Shown here piece by piece: positions 26,780 through 36,429 of a DNA stretch of 64,000 bases. The position numbers were made by a program, and so were the translations under genes. The DNA comes from an uncultured bacterium (lineage in GTDB: Bacteria; Cyanobacteriota; Vampirovibrionia; Gastranaerophilales; Gastranaerophilaceae). The first letter of the stretch is position 1. Every line of letters starts with the position of its first letter. Below the pieces are notes generated by a model. That model worked only from the letters and a program-made list of their open reading frames with translations. It was not told the DNA's origin and did no database searches. The stretch covers positions 124,001 through 188,000 of the forward strand of contig CAMOPX010000002.1 in NCBI GenBank assembly GCA_946622415.1. Reading direction: 5' to 3'.

Positions 26780-27373
26780 TTATCTTAACTGAGAAATTGT
26801 ATTTTTTATAACATCTATCATTTCAGATGAATTTTCTATTTTATAAAACTCTCTTCCGACTCCGACAGCAACCGCACCAACATCTAAATATTCCTGAATT
26901 TCATTCAATTTAACAAAACCGCAAGGCAATACATTTAAAAAAGGCATTGGTTTAATAAGTTCTTTAACATATCTTACTCCGCCCATAACGGCAGCGGGAT
27001 ATATCTTAACAATCAAACTTCTTGATTTCCAAGCATTATATGCTTCATTCGGTGTTGTAACCGAAGGAAGGAAATATGTACTGTGACAAGAAGCAAAATG
27101 AACAAGGTTTTGATTAAAAATCGGACTTGATATGATATGTGCACCCGCATTTAATGCATCGTGCGCTTGAGAAGACGTGATTATTCCACCTTGTGAAATT
27201 AATACATTAAAATTTCTTGAAATTTCTTTTGTAACATCGAGCGGGCAGTTTAATTCAATAATTTTTAATCCGCCTTGAATATATGATTGAGCAATATCAA
27301 TTGCTTTTGATATATTGTCTTCTCTTACTATTCCGTATACTTTTTCTTGTTTTAAAAATTCTAAAAGGTTCAT
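26780..27373 (-). CDS. eda: KDPG/KHG-type aldolase
   Basis: A class I aldolase of the 2-keto-3-deoxy-6-phosphogluconate/4-hydroxy-2-oxoglutarate family. IIELNCPLD supplies the catalytic Glu (IE(I/V)T in relatives), SPIFNQNLV follows, and VKIYPAAVMGGVRYVKEL contains the Schiff-base Lys. GAVAVGVGREF is the phosphate loop. 197 residues. No Edd or glucose-6-phosphate genes are nearby, so the physiological substrate is not fixed by context. Its ATG overlaps the stop of the upstream 101-residue gene (TAATG). Confidence 0.85.
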   Translation of the reverse strand: MNLLEFLKQEKVYGIVREDNISKAIDIAQSYIQGGLKIIELNCPLDVTKEISRNFNVLISQGGIITSSQAHDALNAGAHIISSPIFNQNLVHFASCHSTYFLPSVTTPNEAYNAWKSRSLIVKIYPAAVMGGVRYVKELIKPMPFLNVLPCGFVKLNEIQEYLDVGAVAVGVGREFYKIENSSEMIDVIKNTISQLR

Positions 27374-27678
27374 TATGCTATTTCCTTCATTTTGACTTTA
27401 TCTAAAAATTGGCACTTTGTATTTTTTAAACATAGTATAGATATCGCTTTTTTGATTTCTAAATCATTAACAAGCCAGCAAATATTTTTTTCAAACTCGT
27501 TTAAAAAACAATATGTAGAGGTTAAAATAGCAACTTTTACGGCTTTAATTAAATTTAAAGAAGTAATATCAAGATAGATGTTTATTTTATCTTCAAAGGT
27601 TTTTAAATTTAATGAGGAATCTTCAAAATTAATTGTAAATTTATTATTAAAATGCTTAATGTTCTTAATTGTTTTCAT
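27373..27678 (-). CDS. Hypothetical 101-residue protein coupled to the aldolase
   Basis: I place the start at ATG 27678 rather than the distal TTG. The sequence is a short beta-rich N-terminus (IKHFNNKFTINFED), then alternating hydrophobic strands and helices (IYLDITSLNLIKAVKVAIL; ICWLVNDLEIKKAISILCL). This resembles the alternation of STAS-type domains, but the similarity is only by pattern. No ribosome-binding site is clear. Stop and start of the next gene share one base, so the two are co-translated. Confidence 0.65.
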   Translation of the reverse strand: MKTIKNIKHFNNKFTINFEDSSLNLKTFEDKINIYLDITSLNLIKAVKVAILTSTYCFLNEFEKNICWLVNDLEIKKAISILCLKNTKCQFLDKVKMKEIA

Positions 27679-27790
27679 GGGGTACTTCTTATTAACTACA
27701 TGAAATTTATCGACAAACAAAAAAATAATTTTAATAATTTTAGAAATTTATAGTACATTTAATGTATAATGGAACAAAAAGAGGACTAAT

Positions 27791-28318
27791 ATGACAAACA
27801 TAAATGAAATTGCAAAAAATATTAAAATGGTAGCATTTGACGTAGACGGAGTAATGACGGACGGCTCGTTAACCTTTACCGAGGATGGAAAAGAAATTAA
27901 GACATACAATGCAAAAGACGGTCTGGGAGTTGTTATGTTAAGAAAAGCAGGAATTATAACAACAATAATCACTGCTCGTGACAATGGAACCGTTGCGCAT
28001 AGAGCAAAAATTCTTGATATACAAGAACTCTATATGGGACAAAAAAACAAACTTCTTGCATTAAACGAATTAATAGAAAAATACAACTTAAAAAAATCAG
28101 AAATTGCATATATGGGAGATGACTTGCCGGATATGTGTGTATTAAAAGAAGTAGGATTGAGTTCATGCCCGAAAGACGCAGTTGATAGAGTAAAGGATAT
28201 ATGTAACTTTATATGTACAAAAAATGGCGGGAAAGGTGCAGTCAGAGAATTATGCGATTTTATACTGAATTCTAAAGGTATCACCTATGAAATGATATCT
28301 AAACCTACCGGACAATAA
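27791..28318 (+). CDS. kdsC: KDO-8-phosphate phosphatase KdsC (HAD family)
   Basis: Dephosphorylates 3-deoxy-D-manno-octulosonate 8-phosphate in the path to the lipopolysaccharide inner core. HAD motifs: FDVDGVMTDG (nucleophile Asp), IITARDNGTVAHRAK, and the KdsC-specific GDDLPDMCVLKEVGLSSCP. GGKGAVRELCDFIL ends the protein. 175 residues, no cap domain. TATAAT at 27765 and GAGG at 27781 define an ordinary leadered transcript. Its presence supports a Gram-negative outer membrane. kdsA, kdsB and kdsD are not in the window. Confidence 0.93.
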   Translation: MTNINEIAKNIKMVAFDVDGVMTDGSLTFTEDGKEIKTYNAKDGLGVVMLRKAGIITTIITARDNGTVAHRAKILDIQELYMGQKNKLLALNELIEKYNLKKSEIAYMGDDLPDMCVLKEVGLSSCPKDAVDRVKDICNFICTKNGGKGAVRELCDFILNSKGITYEMISKPTGQ

Positions 28319-28319
28319 A

Positions 28320-29981
28320 TTATTTGGATTTTTTTAATTTAAAGACTTTATAAATAATATAATTGTCACCTTTAATATAATCTTTGTGCTGATTCAGAGG
28401 AATTTCCTTGTAATTTTGATTTATAAATTCACAAATTTTAAAACCGTAATCTACACACATATATTTAAGGTTATAATAACTTGACGAATCGTAGTTTGAC
28501 CATACAAAATAGTCAGGATGATACTCCTTAATTTTTTCAAGAACAAAATCCTCTCCATAATTAGTCAGAAAATCAGGAGTAAAGTAATTAAAATAACCCG
28601 AGGTTTCTCTGTCTGATAAATAATTAATCATATGACCCAAAGGAATAACGACGATTTTATCAGTTTTTTTTGTATTTGTATTTATAAAATTAATCAATTT
28701 ATTTGTATTTAACGCCGAATATTTCCCTGTATATATTAAACCTTTTTTGGAATACACAGGACTAACGTATGCAGAAGCTAAAATAAAATTGTAATTAATT
28801 ATAAAGATTGAAAACAAAATCAATAATATTGAATATGATTTTTTAAACAATGGATTTGAAAATCTTGAAAAAATTATTGTCAAAGGAAGAAGTCCAAGCG
28901 GGATAAAGTAATTCCCGTACCCGTTAATAAAAAGAATCCAAAAATTCTTTATCAATATAGAAAGAAAAGAAATAATTATAATTCTTTCTTTTGTAGGGAA
29001 TTTTCTGTAATTAAATACAAATAAAACCGCAGTCAAAATTGAAATATAGCAAAATAATTTATAAATTTTAATTACATTAAAATACACTGCCAACAAGATA
29101 GCAGCAGAAATTAAAAATAAAGCTATTTTAGAAAATATATTTTTAAGTTTCAAAAAATAAAATACAAGAAAAAATAAAACGGAAGAAAATAGAAAATAGG
29201 ATAATGACAAAAACAATGATTTAAATGTAAATATAACTCCGCAATTTATGTATAACATGTGTGAATATCGGTTGTGAAGCATATTAAATATAAATTTTAA
29301 TTGAAAAATCAAATCGTAAAATTCCGCACCCTTAAAAAATAAAATCAAATAACTTAAAATTAAAGGTAAAGGTAAAATCAGAAACGAAAAATACTTTTTG
29401 TTTTTAATAGCAACAAATAAAGTAATAAGTCCGTATAAAATAAATTCATATTTAAATGCAATAGCTATTCCTGCAAGCAGAATCGACAAATAAAAATAAA
29501 CATTTTTTTTATTTTCATAAAATTTAATCAAAAAGAACAACGACAATAAAAATGTGTTAATGCCGTATGTCAAAGCCCAAGAATAAGGCAGATGAAAATT
29601 CATTATGGATGATGTTGCAATTGAAGTTGATATTATTGCTATACATAAAGAAAAACTTGAAAATCCGGAACAAAATTTTCTTGCAATAAAATATGAAATA
29701 TTGACAAAGAATAAACTATTTATAAATCCCAATAAATAAAACGTATTAAGACTATCAGAAAATATCTTAATAAAAAATGCATTTACATAATACGACAAAG
29801 GAAAGAATAAAGACGTAATATCTTTTAAAAACACCTGACCTTTAGAAATAGCTGAACTGAAATACAAATCTCTTCCTATATCAACCAACAAAAATGACGT
29901 GTGCCTGATAAAAATTATCAACAAAATACTACAAATAATATTTAAGAAGAAATTATAATAATCAACTTTCTTTAAATGCAT
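28320..29981 (-). CDS. GT-C-like polytopic membrane protein (paralogue 2 of 3)
   Basis: A 553-residue protein with about eleven membrane helices. The first outer loop reads LLVDIGRDLYFSSAISKGQVFLKDI, and the C-terminus holds VVIPLGHMINYLSDRETSGYFNYFTP, DYFVWSNYDSSSYY and CVDYGFKICEFINQNY. These motifs are shared with the protein at 30050 and, more distantly, at 18762. The acidic D-x-GR(D/E) loop suggests a GT-C sugar transferase using a lipid-linked donor. It is the last gene of the operon starting at 34439, 68 bases after its paralogue. Confidence 0.75.
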   Translation of the reverse strand: MHLKKVDYYNFFLNIICSILLIIFIRHTSFLLVDIGRDLYFSSAISKGQVFLKDITSLFFPLSYYVNAFFIKIFSDSLNTFYLLGFINSLFFVNISYFIARKFCSGFSSFSLCIAIISTSIATSSIMNFHLPYSWALTYGINTFLLSLFFLIKFYENKKNVYFYLSILLAGIAIAFKYEFILYGLITLFVAIKNKKYFSFLILPLPLILSYLILFFKGAEFYDLIFQLKFIFNMLHNRYSHMLYINCGVIFTFKSLFLSLSYFLFSSVLFFLVFYFLKLKNIFSKIALFLISAAILLAVYFNVIKIYKLFCYISILTAVLFVFNYRKFPTKERIIIISFLSILIKNFWILFINGYGNYFIPLGLLPLTIIFSRFSNPLFKKSYSILLILFSIFIINYNFILASAYVSPVYSKKGLIYTGKYSALNTNKLINFINTNTKKTDKIVVIPLGHMINYLSDRETSGYFNYFTPDFLTNYGEDFVLEKIKEYHPDYFVWSNYDSSSYYNLKYMCVDYGFKICEFINQNYKEIPLNQHKDYIKGDNYIIYKVFKLKKSK

Positions 29982-30049
29982 ATCTAAAATATTATTTAAA
30001 TTTTTAATATTTGCAAAAATGTTAATTAATTTAACACAAATAGACCTAA

Positions 30050-31741
30050 TTAATTATCATTTATTTTGTAAATTTTATAATACAAACCTTCGTCACTATC
30101 GTTAATAGTTTGTTCAAGAGGAATTTGGTAATAATTTTTAAATATAAAATCGCACAACATAATCCCATAATCCTTGCATATATGTCCTGCGCCGTGAGAA
30201 GATGAATCTTGATTGGTAATTACTATATAAGGAGGTTTTATTTTTTTAAACTGTTCTATAACGGCATCTTCACTAAAACAATCCAAATATTCGGGAGAAA
30301 AATAATTAAAATAATCAAATGTATTTCTGCCGGTTAAAAAATTAATTGTATGACCGATAGGAAGGATAACTATTGTATCGCTTTGATGGGTATTTTTTAA
30401 AATAAAATCATTAAGAATATTTGTATTATCAGCAGTTATTTTATCAGTATATATTTTCCCTTTTGAAGAAAAAATCGGATATTTGATATTTGAAAAATCT
30501 TTTAGATTGTATTGAGCAACAAACAAAGAAAGAAAAATAATTAAAATTGCCAATTTATTTTGAAAATTTTTGTCGTATATTTCTGAAAACAAAATAGCTA
30601 TAGAAAGTATAGCAAAAGGCGCAAAATAATTTCCGTATCCGCCTAAAAAAACGCACCAAATATTTTTTAATAAAAAAGTAATAAATAAAAAAAGTACGAT
30701 TTTTAATGAATTAGAAAGTAATTTAAATTTCAAGACATACATAAAAATCAAAAACAACGAGCAAAAAGAAAAAATTAATATAGTGTATCCCTTGTTCAAA
30801 TAGACAAAACAAAAAAGACAAATTAAAAATAAAAAAGAAAAATATTTTAAAAATGAATTCTTAATTTTAAATGCTTTGAAATACAAAAAACCCAAAAATA
30901 AAACTTTAATAAATGATGAAATTGAAAAATATAATGACCTATAGCTAAATTTAATACCGCAAAATTTATAAAAGATATTTGCATGGGTACTTACAAACAT
31001 ACTTTTAACAAATTCAATTTGATGAATAAAATCATCAAACCTGACGCCTTGAATTAATAATATCAAATAACTCAAAAATAAGGGAGAAACGATTAAAAAT
31101 ACGCTGTTATATTTTTTTCTTTTTATTGCGAAAAACAACAAAAATAATCCCGGCAAAATAAGTTCATATTTAAATGCGCAAGCTAATCCTGCAAAAAAAG
31201 CACAAATATAGAAATATTTTGATTTATCTGTTTTTAAATATGAAATTAAATAGTAAACTGAATACAAAAAAGCAATAATTCCGTATACAAATGCCCACGA
31301 ATAAGGTAAATGCATATTCATTATTTTATAAGTCGTTATACTGATTACAAGGGCAGAAAAAGAAACCGTAAAACTAAGCAGTTTCGTACAGAATTTATTT
31401 GAGATTTTATATAAAATATTTATAAATAAGAGCGAAGATACAATGCCGGCAAAATAAAACCCGTATATAGTTTTGTTAAAAATTAAAAACAAAATAGTAT
31501 TTATAAAATATGACATGGGAAAAAATAAGGATGATAAATCCTTTATAAAAACAGAACCCGAAAGTATTCTTTGAGGATAATAAAATTCACGTCCGATATC
31601 AATCAAGGGTGTATATGTGTGCCCGACAAAAAATATTAGAGCAACAAGACAAAAAACATTAAGAAATATAGAAAAAAAATCAATTTTCATTGTGTTTATT
31701 TTTTTGAATTTATTTATCACCGTGAGGATGAGAGTTTTCAT
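30050..31741 (-). CDS. GT-C-like polytopic membrane protein (paralogue 3 of 3)
   Basis: A 563-residue close relative of the 28320 protein: PLIDIGREFYYPQRILSGSVFIKDL in the first outer loop, and IVILPIGHTINFLTGRN, YIVITNQDSSSHG and CKDYGIMLCDFIFKNYYQIP in the C-terminal outer domain. ATG 31741 is chosen because AAGGAAG lies just before it, although it overlaps the 3' end of xerC by 32 bases. A later ATG (31690) has no ribosome-binding site. Probably arose by tandem duplication with the next gene. Confidence 0.75.
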   Translation of the reverse strand: MKTLILTVINKFKKINTMKIDFFSIFLNVFCLVALIFFVGHTYTPLIDIGREFYYPQRILSGSVFIKDLSSLFFPMSYFINTILFLIFNKTIYGFYFAGIVSSLLFINILYKISNKFCTKLLSFTVSFSALVISITTYKIMNMHLPYSWAFVYGIIAFLYSVYYLISYLKTDKSKYFYICAFFAGLACAFKYELILPGLFLLFFAIKRKKYNSVFLIVSPLFLSYLILLIQGVRFDDFIHQIEFVKSMFVSTHANIFYKFCGIKFSYRSLYFSISSFIKVLFLGFLYFKAFKIKNSFLKYFSFLFLICLFCFVYLNKGYTILIFSFCSLFLIFMYVLKFKLLSNSLKIVLFLFITFLLKNIWCVFLGGYGNYFAPFAILSIAILFSEIYDKNFQNKLAILIIFLSLFVAQYNLKDFSNIKYPIFSSKGKIYTDKITADNTNILNDFILKNTHQSDTIVILPIGHTINFLTGRNTFDYFNYFSPEYLDCFSEDAVIEQFKKIKPPYIVITNQDSSSHGAGHICKDYGIMLCDFIFKNYYQIPLEQTINDSDEGLYYKIYKINDN

Positions 31742-32621
31742 ATACTTCCTTTAACCTTTGAATAGAAACATGGGTATAAATTTGCGTATTTTTAATACTG
31801 GCATGGCCTAACAATTCTTGAACTATTCTTAAATCAGCGCCATGCTCAAGTAATTTTGTTGCAAAGCTGTGCCTGAATACGTGAGGAGTAACATGTTTTG
31901 TAAAATGAATTTTATCAAGGCAATTTTTTAATGCCTTCCTGATGCTTTGATTTTGAAGCCTATAACCGTTGTAGTTTATAAACAAAGGACAAGAAGGAGT
32001 TATCTCGATTTCAGAATTAATTAAATTAAATACATTTTTAATATAGTTAACAAGTCCGTCTTTTGTCTTATCGGGGATTAAAACAATTCTCTCTTTTGCA
32101 CCTTTACCAAAAACCTTTATCTCATTTTGTTCAAGATTCAAATTTTCAAAATTTAATCCGGAAAGTTCTGAAATTCTCATTCCGGAAACCCATAACAATT
32201 CAAGAATAATTCTGTTTCTGTATCCTGCGGGCGTGTCTATTTTTATGCCTCTTAAAATATTTTCAACTTCTTCTTCTGATAAAAAATTAGGCAAAGTTTT
32301 ATCCTGTTTTGGTATGGAAATATTATCCGCAGGATTGTAATTAATTAATTCCTCCTGAAACAAAAAATTATAAAAAGCTCTGATTGAAGCGATTTTTCTG
32401 GCAATAGTTGTTTTTGTATAATTTATTTGCTTAATAAAATAAAGATATTCTCCAAATTTATCAGGATTTATTTCAAGAGGATTATCGTTATCAAGCCAAA
32501 GCAAAAATGTATATACATCAGCACAATAGGCTCTTATCGTGTGCTCTGAAAAATTCTTTTCGCTTTTTAAATATATCTTAAAATCGTCGATTAAATCATT
32601 TCTGTTTAAGGTTTCTGCCAT
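31710..32621 (-). CDS. xerC: Tyrosine recombinase XerC/XerD
   Basis: A 303-residue site-specific recombinase for chromosome-dimer resolution. The N-terminal SAM-like core-binding domain occupies about residues 8-95. The catalytic set is Arg in SGMRISELSG, His-x-x-Arg in HVFRHSFATKLLEHGADLR, the GHAS box and Tyr in TQIYTHVS. Xer proteins of this length could be XerC or XerD; no integrase-type extra domains or att sites are nearby, so a housekeeping role is favoured. It sits in an operon with a pentapeptide-repeat protein and GT-C-like genes. Confidence 0.9.
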   Translation of the reverse strand: MAETLNRNDLIDDFKIYLKSEKNFSEHTIRAYCADVYTFLLWLDNDNPLEINPDKFGEYLYFIKQINYTKTTIARKIASIRAFYNFLFQEELINYNPADNISIPKQDKTLPNFLSEEEVENILRGIKIDTPAGYRNRIILELLWVSGMRISELSGLNFENLNLEQNEIKVFGKGAKERIVLIPDKTKDGLVNYIKNVFNLINSEIEITPSCPLFINYNGYRLQNQSIRKALKNCLDKIHFTKHVTPHVFRHSFATKLLEHGADLRIVQELLGHASIKNTQIYTHVSIQRLKEVYENSHPHGDK

Positions 32622-32624
32622 ATC

Positions 32625-33146
32625 CTAATATGTTTCGGTTACCGTATCTTCTTCATCCTGAAGTGATGATAAATCAGAATTATAAGTGCAATCAAAATCC
32701 TCGGGTAATTTATCATCAGAGGGCCAAACAGTTGAATCATCAAATCTGACTGAATCTAAATTATCGCAGGTGGATAAATCACTGTTGCTCAAGTCACATT
32801 CGGCAAAATTTACTCCTGCCATATCCGCATCATTAAAATCACAATAATTAACGGTCGCATAGCTAAAATTAGCACCGTTCAATACGGAGCCCGAAAAATT
32901 GCATTCAACAACGTTTGCTCTTGAAAAATCAACTGTTGATAAATCACAATCCGTAAAATTCACGTTTACAAGATTTGCTTCAGTAAATGAAGTTCCCGAA
33001 AAATCGATGTTTGAAAAATCAACCGAATCCAATTCGCTATGCGAAAAATCTGCTTCCGAGAGTTCTAAATCGGGGTTCTCTTTATGATATTCAACAAATG
33101 AATCATAGTCATTTAGTATTAAATTTACAATATTTTCTTGTGCCAT
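32625..33146 (-). CDS. Pentapeptide-repeat protein
   Basis: A 173-residue protein. About residues 30-140 are consecutive A(D/N)LxX-type pentapeptides (ADFSH, VDFSN, IDFSG, TSFTE, ANLVN, VNFTD, CDLST), with Phe or Leu at each centre. They fold as a right-handed quadrilateral beta-helix. The C-terminal 30 residues are acidic. Such proteins can mimic DNA and shield gyrase, but most have no known function. Location next to a recombinase is suggestive only. AGGAAA precedes the ATG. Confidence 0.92.
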   Translation of the reverse strand: MAQENIVNLILNDYDSFVEYHKENPDLELSEADFSHSELDSVDFSNIDFSGTSFTEANLVNVNFTDCDLSTVDFSRANVVECNFSGSVLNGANFSYATVNYCDFNDADMAGVNFAECDLSNSDLSTCDNLDSVRFDDSTVWPSDDKLPEDFDCTYNSDLSSLQDEEDTVTETY

Positions 33147-33155
33147 ATTAATTTC

Positions 33156-33776
33156 CTATATTATTTCAGTCTGTTGTGCAAGTAAAACAGCTTGCACTCT
33201 GTTATCTACGTTTAATTTTTTATAAATACTGTTTAAATGTGTTTTAACTGTAACTTCTCTGACGAACAGTTTTTCCGCTATTTGAGAATTTGAATTACCC
33301 TTTGCAACAAGAGAAAGTATTTCTTTTTCTCGTGTTGTTAAAGAAGAAACAATTTCGCCTTTAACAAACGGCAGAGGTTTTATATCTTTTGTATCTTTAT
33401 TCCACGAAGAACGTCTTAATAACGCTTCAATTCTCGCAAGCAAATTCGGCAAAATAAAAGGTTTTACAATATAATCATCAGCACCAAACTTTAATCCCGT
33501 AACCTGCTTTGACATGTCATCGACGGATGTCAACATAATAACAGGTATTTTTGATATATCGGGATTGTTTCTGATTGCTTTTAGTGTTTCCCAACCGTCG
33601 AGATTTGGCATTACAACATCCAGTACAATTAAATCGAAGTTTTTATCTTCATCTAACAATTTTAAACCCAACAAACCGTCACCGGCGACTTTAACATCAT
33701 AACCATACATAGGCAAAGTATCGGCAATTAGTTTTGCATTGTCATCTATGATAAGAATTTTTGGTAATTGACTCAT
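33156..33776 (-). CDS. Response regulator, REC plus LuxR-type HTH (second of a pair)
   Basis: A 206-residue regulator. The receiver domain (residues 5-120) has the acidic pair IDDN, phosphoacceptor Asp in DLIVLDVVMPNLDGW, Thr in MLTSVDD and Lys in IVKPF. The LuxR/GerE helix-turn-helix is at about residues 140-200 (LTTREKEILSLVAKGNSNSQIAEKLFVREVTVKTH). Length and layout resemble the LuxR-type regulators kept in cyanobacteria and some plastids (Ycf29 type), a tentative parallel. Directly abuts the preceding regulator gene, with no histidine kinase nearby. Confidence 0.92.
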   Translation of the reverse strand: MSQLPKILIIDDNAKLIADTLPMYGYDVKVAGDGLLGLKLLDEDKNFDLIVLDVVMPNLDGWETLKAIRNNPDISKIPVIMLTSVDDMSKQVTGLKFGADDYIVKPFILPNLLARIEALLRRSSWNKDTKDIKPLPFVKGEIVSSLTTREKEILSLVAKGNSNSQIAEKLFVREVTVKTHLNSIYKKLNVDNRVQAVLLAQQTEII

Positions 33777-34439
33777 TTATTGAATTAAACCTTCTCTTAT
33801 GGCCTTAATCGCTGCTTGGGTTCTATCTTCAACCTTCATTTTTTGAAGAATCGAACAAACATGAACCTTAGTTGTATTAATTGATATCATAAGTTCGCGA
33901 GCAATTTGTTGATTGCTGAATCCAGATGATAACAATATTAACACTCTTTTTTCTTGTTGAGTCAAATTGTAACAATCTTTAACATGGATATTATTAAATT
34001 TTCCGTCACTATCACCTGATGTAGATTGCATAACATACTTTGAAACAGCTGAATCAAAATACATCGAACCTTTTAAAACATCTTTGACAACTTCGATTAA
34101 TTTATCAGGTTTAATATCTTTTGTACAATACGCATTTATTCCTGCCTTGAGGCACTCTTGTACTTCGTCTTGTTCTGTATGAGATGTTAGAATAATAATT
34201 TTTACATCCTTGTTCAATTTTCGGATTTCTTTTGTGGCATCAACACCGTTTACATCGCCCAAACCCAAATCCATTAATATTAAATCGATTTTATTTTCAT
34301 TTAAAATATCATAAGCCAACAACGCGTTATCCGCTTCAAAAATATCTTCAACAAAATCACAGGAAGAAAGCGAAGTTTTGAGAGCAAACAATGTTAAAGC
34401 ATGATCTTCAACAATCAAAATATTAATCTTCTTATCCAT
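33777..34439 (-). CDS. NarL/FixJ-type response regulator (first of a pair)
   Basis: A 220-residue regulator. The receiver domain has EDH, phosphoacceptor Asp in DLILMDLGLGDVNG, LTSHTE, and CTKDIKPDKL around the conserved Lys. The LuxR helix-turn-helix is LTQQEKRVLILLSSGFSNQQIARELMISINTTKVH near the C-terminus. I chose ATG 34439 over a distal TTG. TATAAT ends nine bases upstream with TTGCAA 18 bp further and no ribosome-binding site, suggesting a leaderless mRNA. First gene of a six-gene operon. Confidence 0.92.
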   Translation of the reverse strand: MDKKINILIVEDHALTLFALKTSLSSCDFVEDIFEADNALLAYDILNENKIDLILMDLGLGDVNGVDATKEIRKLNKDVKIIILTSHTEQDEVQECLKAGINAYCTKDIKPDKLIEVVKDVLKGSMYFDSAVSKYVMQSTSGDSDGKFNNIHVKDCYNLTQQEKRVLILLSSGFSNQQIARELMISINTTKVHVCSILQKMKVEDRTQAAIKAIREGLIQ

Positions 34440-34448
34440 ACTGAAATT

Positions 34449-34478
34449 ATTATAATTTAATTTAACAAAAAATTGCAA
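34449..34478 (-). promoter_or_regulatory. Promoter of the response-regulator operon
   Basis: On the minus strand TTGCAA, 18 bases, TATAAT, then nine bases to the ATG at 34439. The predicted transcription start is within two or three bases of the ATG. Confidence 0.6.
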
Positions 34479-34519
34479 CCTAAAGTTTTTTTTGTTAGAT
34501 TATTTTTAAGAGGTAAATT

Positions 34520-34801
34520 ATGATAACAAAAAAAGATGTTGAACACGTGGCAAAACTGGCCAGACTTGAATTAACGGAAGAAGAAAAAGAAAAATTTACA
34601 CATCAACTCGGCGACGTTTTGGCACATGTTGAAAAAATGAACGAAGTTGATACATCAAATGTAGAACCGATGAATCATCCGATTGACTTTGTTAATGTAA
34701 CAAGAGAAGATGTAAAGATTTATGACAGTACAAGAGAAGAATTAATGAGCAACGCTCCTGACGTAGAGGGCGATTTTTTTAAGGTTCCTAAAATTAATTA
34801 A
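34520..34801 (+). CDS. gatC: Asp/Glu-tRNA amidotransferase subunit C
   Basis: A 93-residue GatC, which holds GatA and GatB together in the enzyme that makes Gln-tRNA(Gln) or Asn-tRNA(Asn) from misacylated tRNA. Typical features are the N-terminal [20 protein letters not shown], the central [15 protein letters not shown] and the C-terminal [19 protein letters not shown] precedes the ATG. gatA and gatB are not here; pyrG follows after 14 bases. Confidence 0.95.
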   Translation: MITKKDVEHVAKLARLELTEEEKEKFTHQLGDVLAHVEKMNEVDTSNVEPMNHPIDFVNVTREDVKIYDSTREELMSNAPDVEGDFFKVPKIN

Positions 34802-34815
34802 CAAAAAGAGGAAAA

Positions 34816-36429
34816 ATGACAAAATATATTTTTATAACAGGCGGTGTAGTTAGTTCCTTGGGAAAAGGAATAGTAGCCGCCTCTTTAGGTAGGTTATTGG
34901 TTTCAAGAGGATACAAAGTATCCATACAAAAATTTGACCCTTACATTAATGTTGATCCGGGTACAATGAGTCCGTTTCAACACGGTGAAGTTTTCGTGAC
35001 GGATGACGGTGCCGAAACAGATTTGGATTTAGGGCATTATGAAAGATTTATCGATACAAATTTATCAAAAATCAATAACGTTACATCAGGAAAAGTATAT
35101 CAAACAGTAATTGAAAAAGAAAGAAAAGGCGAATATTTAGGTGCAACCGTACAAATGATTCCGCACATAACAGGAGAAATTAAATCAAGGATTTTATCTG
35201 CATCTAAAATTAATAATCCGGATATATTAATAGTAGAAACAGGCGGTACAATTGGGGATATTGAAAGTTTACCTTTTATTGAAGCAATCAGACAATTCCG
35301 CTCAGAAATCGGTGAACACAATTCAATGTCTATCCATGTTACACTTTTACCATATTTACCGACATCGGGTGAATTAAAAACAAAACCATCTCAACATAGC
35401 GTTAATGTATTGAGAAGTTATGGTATTCAACCTGAAATGCTTGTTTTGCGTACACAAATCCCTGTTTCAAAAAACGAAAAAGATAAACTTGCACTATTTT
35501 GCTCGGTAAATAAAGATTCCGTTATTGAATGTAAAGATTTAAAATCGATTTACGAAGTTCCTCTTTATTTGGAAGAGCAAAATATAACAAAACAGGTTTT
35601 AAAAACCTTAAATTTAGAAGACAGACCCGCTAATTTAGATGATTGGAAAGTTTTAGTCGATAACATAAAAAATCCAAAAACCGAAATAAATATAGCATTA
35701 GCAGGAAAATATACAGAATTAAATGACGCATATATATCCGTTGTTGAAAGTTTAAAACATGCAGGATTCAAATACGGCGCAAAAATTAATCTGAAATGGA
35801 TAGCATCAGAAGACATAATTACACTTGATGATGCTAAAAACAGCCTGAAAGATATAGATGGCGTAGTAGTACCTGGCGGCTTCGGCGTCAGAGGAATTGA
35901 AGGAAAATTAAAAGTTATTCAATATTCAAGAGAAAATAACATTCCGTTTTTAGGTTTATGTTTAGGCATGCAATGCTCGGTTATTGAATATTCAAGAAAT
36001 GTTGCCAAATTAAATAAAGCAAACTCAACCGAATTTGATAAAACAACCGAATACAAAGTTGTTGATTTAATGGAGGAACAAAAAAATATCGCAGGATATG
36101 GCGCAACAATGCGACTTGGAAGTTATCCATGCAAGCTTCTTAAAGGTTCATTAGCGGAAAAGCTCTACGGATGTGAAATAATAAACGAAAGACATCGTCA
36201 CAGATACGAATTTAACAATGAATACAAAAAAATTCTTGAAGATAACGGATTAGTAATTTCAGGAACAAGCCCTGACGGTCTTTTGGCTGAAATTATTGAA
36301 ATTCCAAAAAATGACTTTTTTATAGCATGCCAATTTCATCCGGAATTTAAATCAAGACCGCAAAAACCGCACCCTCTATTTAGAGGTTTAATTGAGGCAA
36401 TAATCAATAAAATCGGCAAAGATATCTAG
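34816..36429 (+). CDS. pyrG: CTP synthase
   Basis: Makes CTP from UTP with Gln-derived ammonia. The amidoligase domain opens [14 protein letters not shown], followed by [21 protein letters not shown]. The class I glutamine amidotransferase domain has the oxyanion PGGFGVRG, nucleophile Cys in FLGLCLGMQ (about residue 380), and the His-Glu pair in [10 protein letters not shown]. 537 residues, full length. GAGGAAAA precedes the ATG. Its TAG overlaps the stop of the minus-strand protease by four bases. Confidence 0.98.
   Translation: MTKYIFITGGVVSSLGKGIVAASLGRLLVSRGYKVSIQKFDPYINVDPGTMSPFQHGEVFVTDDGAETDLDLGHYERFIDTNLSKINNVTSGKVYQTVIEKERKGEYLGATVQMIPHITGEIKSRILSASKINNPDILIVETGGTIGDIESLPFIEAIRQFRSEIGEHNSMSIHVTLLPYLPTSGELKTKPSQHSVNVLRSYGIQPEMLVLRTQIPVSKNEKDKLALFCSVNKDSVIECKDLKSIYEVPLYLEEQNITKQVLKTLNLEDRPANLDDWKVLVDNIKNPKTEINIALAGKYTELNDAYISVVESLKHAGFKYGAKINLKWIASEDIITLDDAKNSLKDIDGVVVPGGFGVRGIEGKLKVIQYSRENNIPFLGLCLGMQCSVIEYSRNVAKLNKANSTEFDKTTEYKVVDLMEEQKNIAGYGATMRLGSYPCKLLKGSLAEKLYGCEIINERHRHRYEFNNEYKKILEDNGLVISGTSPDGLLAEIIEIPKNDFFIACQFHPEFKSRPQKPHPLFRGLIEAIINKIGKDI

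Noticed and set aside
31710-32621. XerC-like gene as an integrase of a mobile element
   Set aside because: No flanking tRNA, att repeats, excisionase or phage genes, and the protein has Xer length and motifs.
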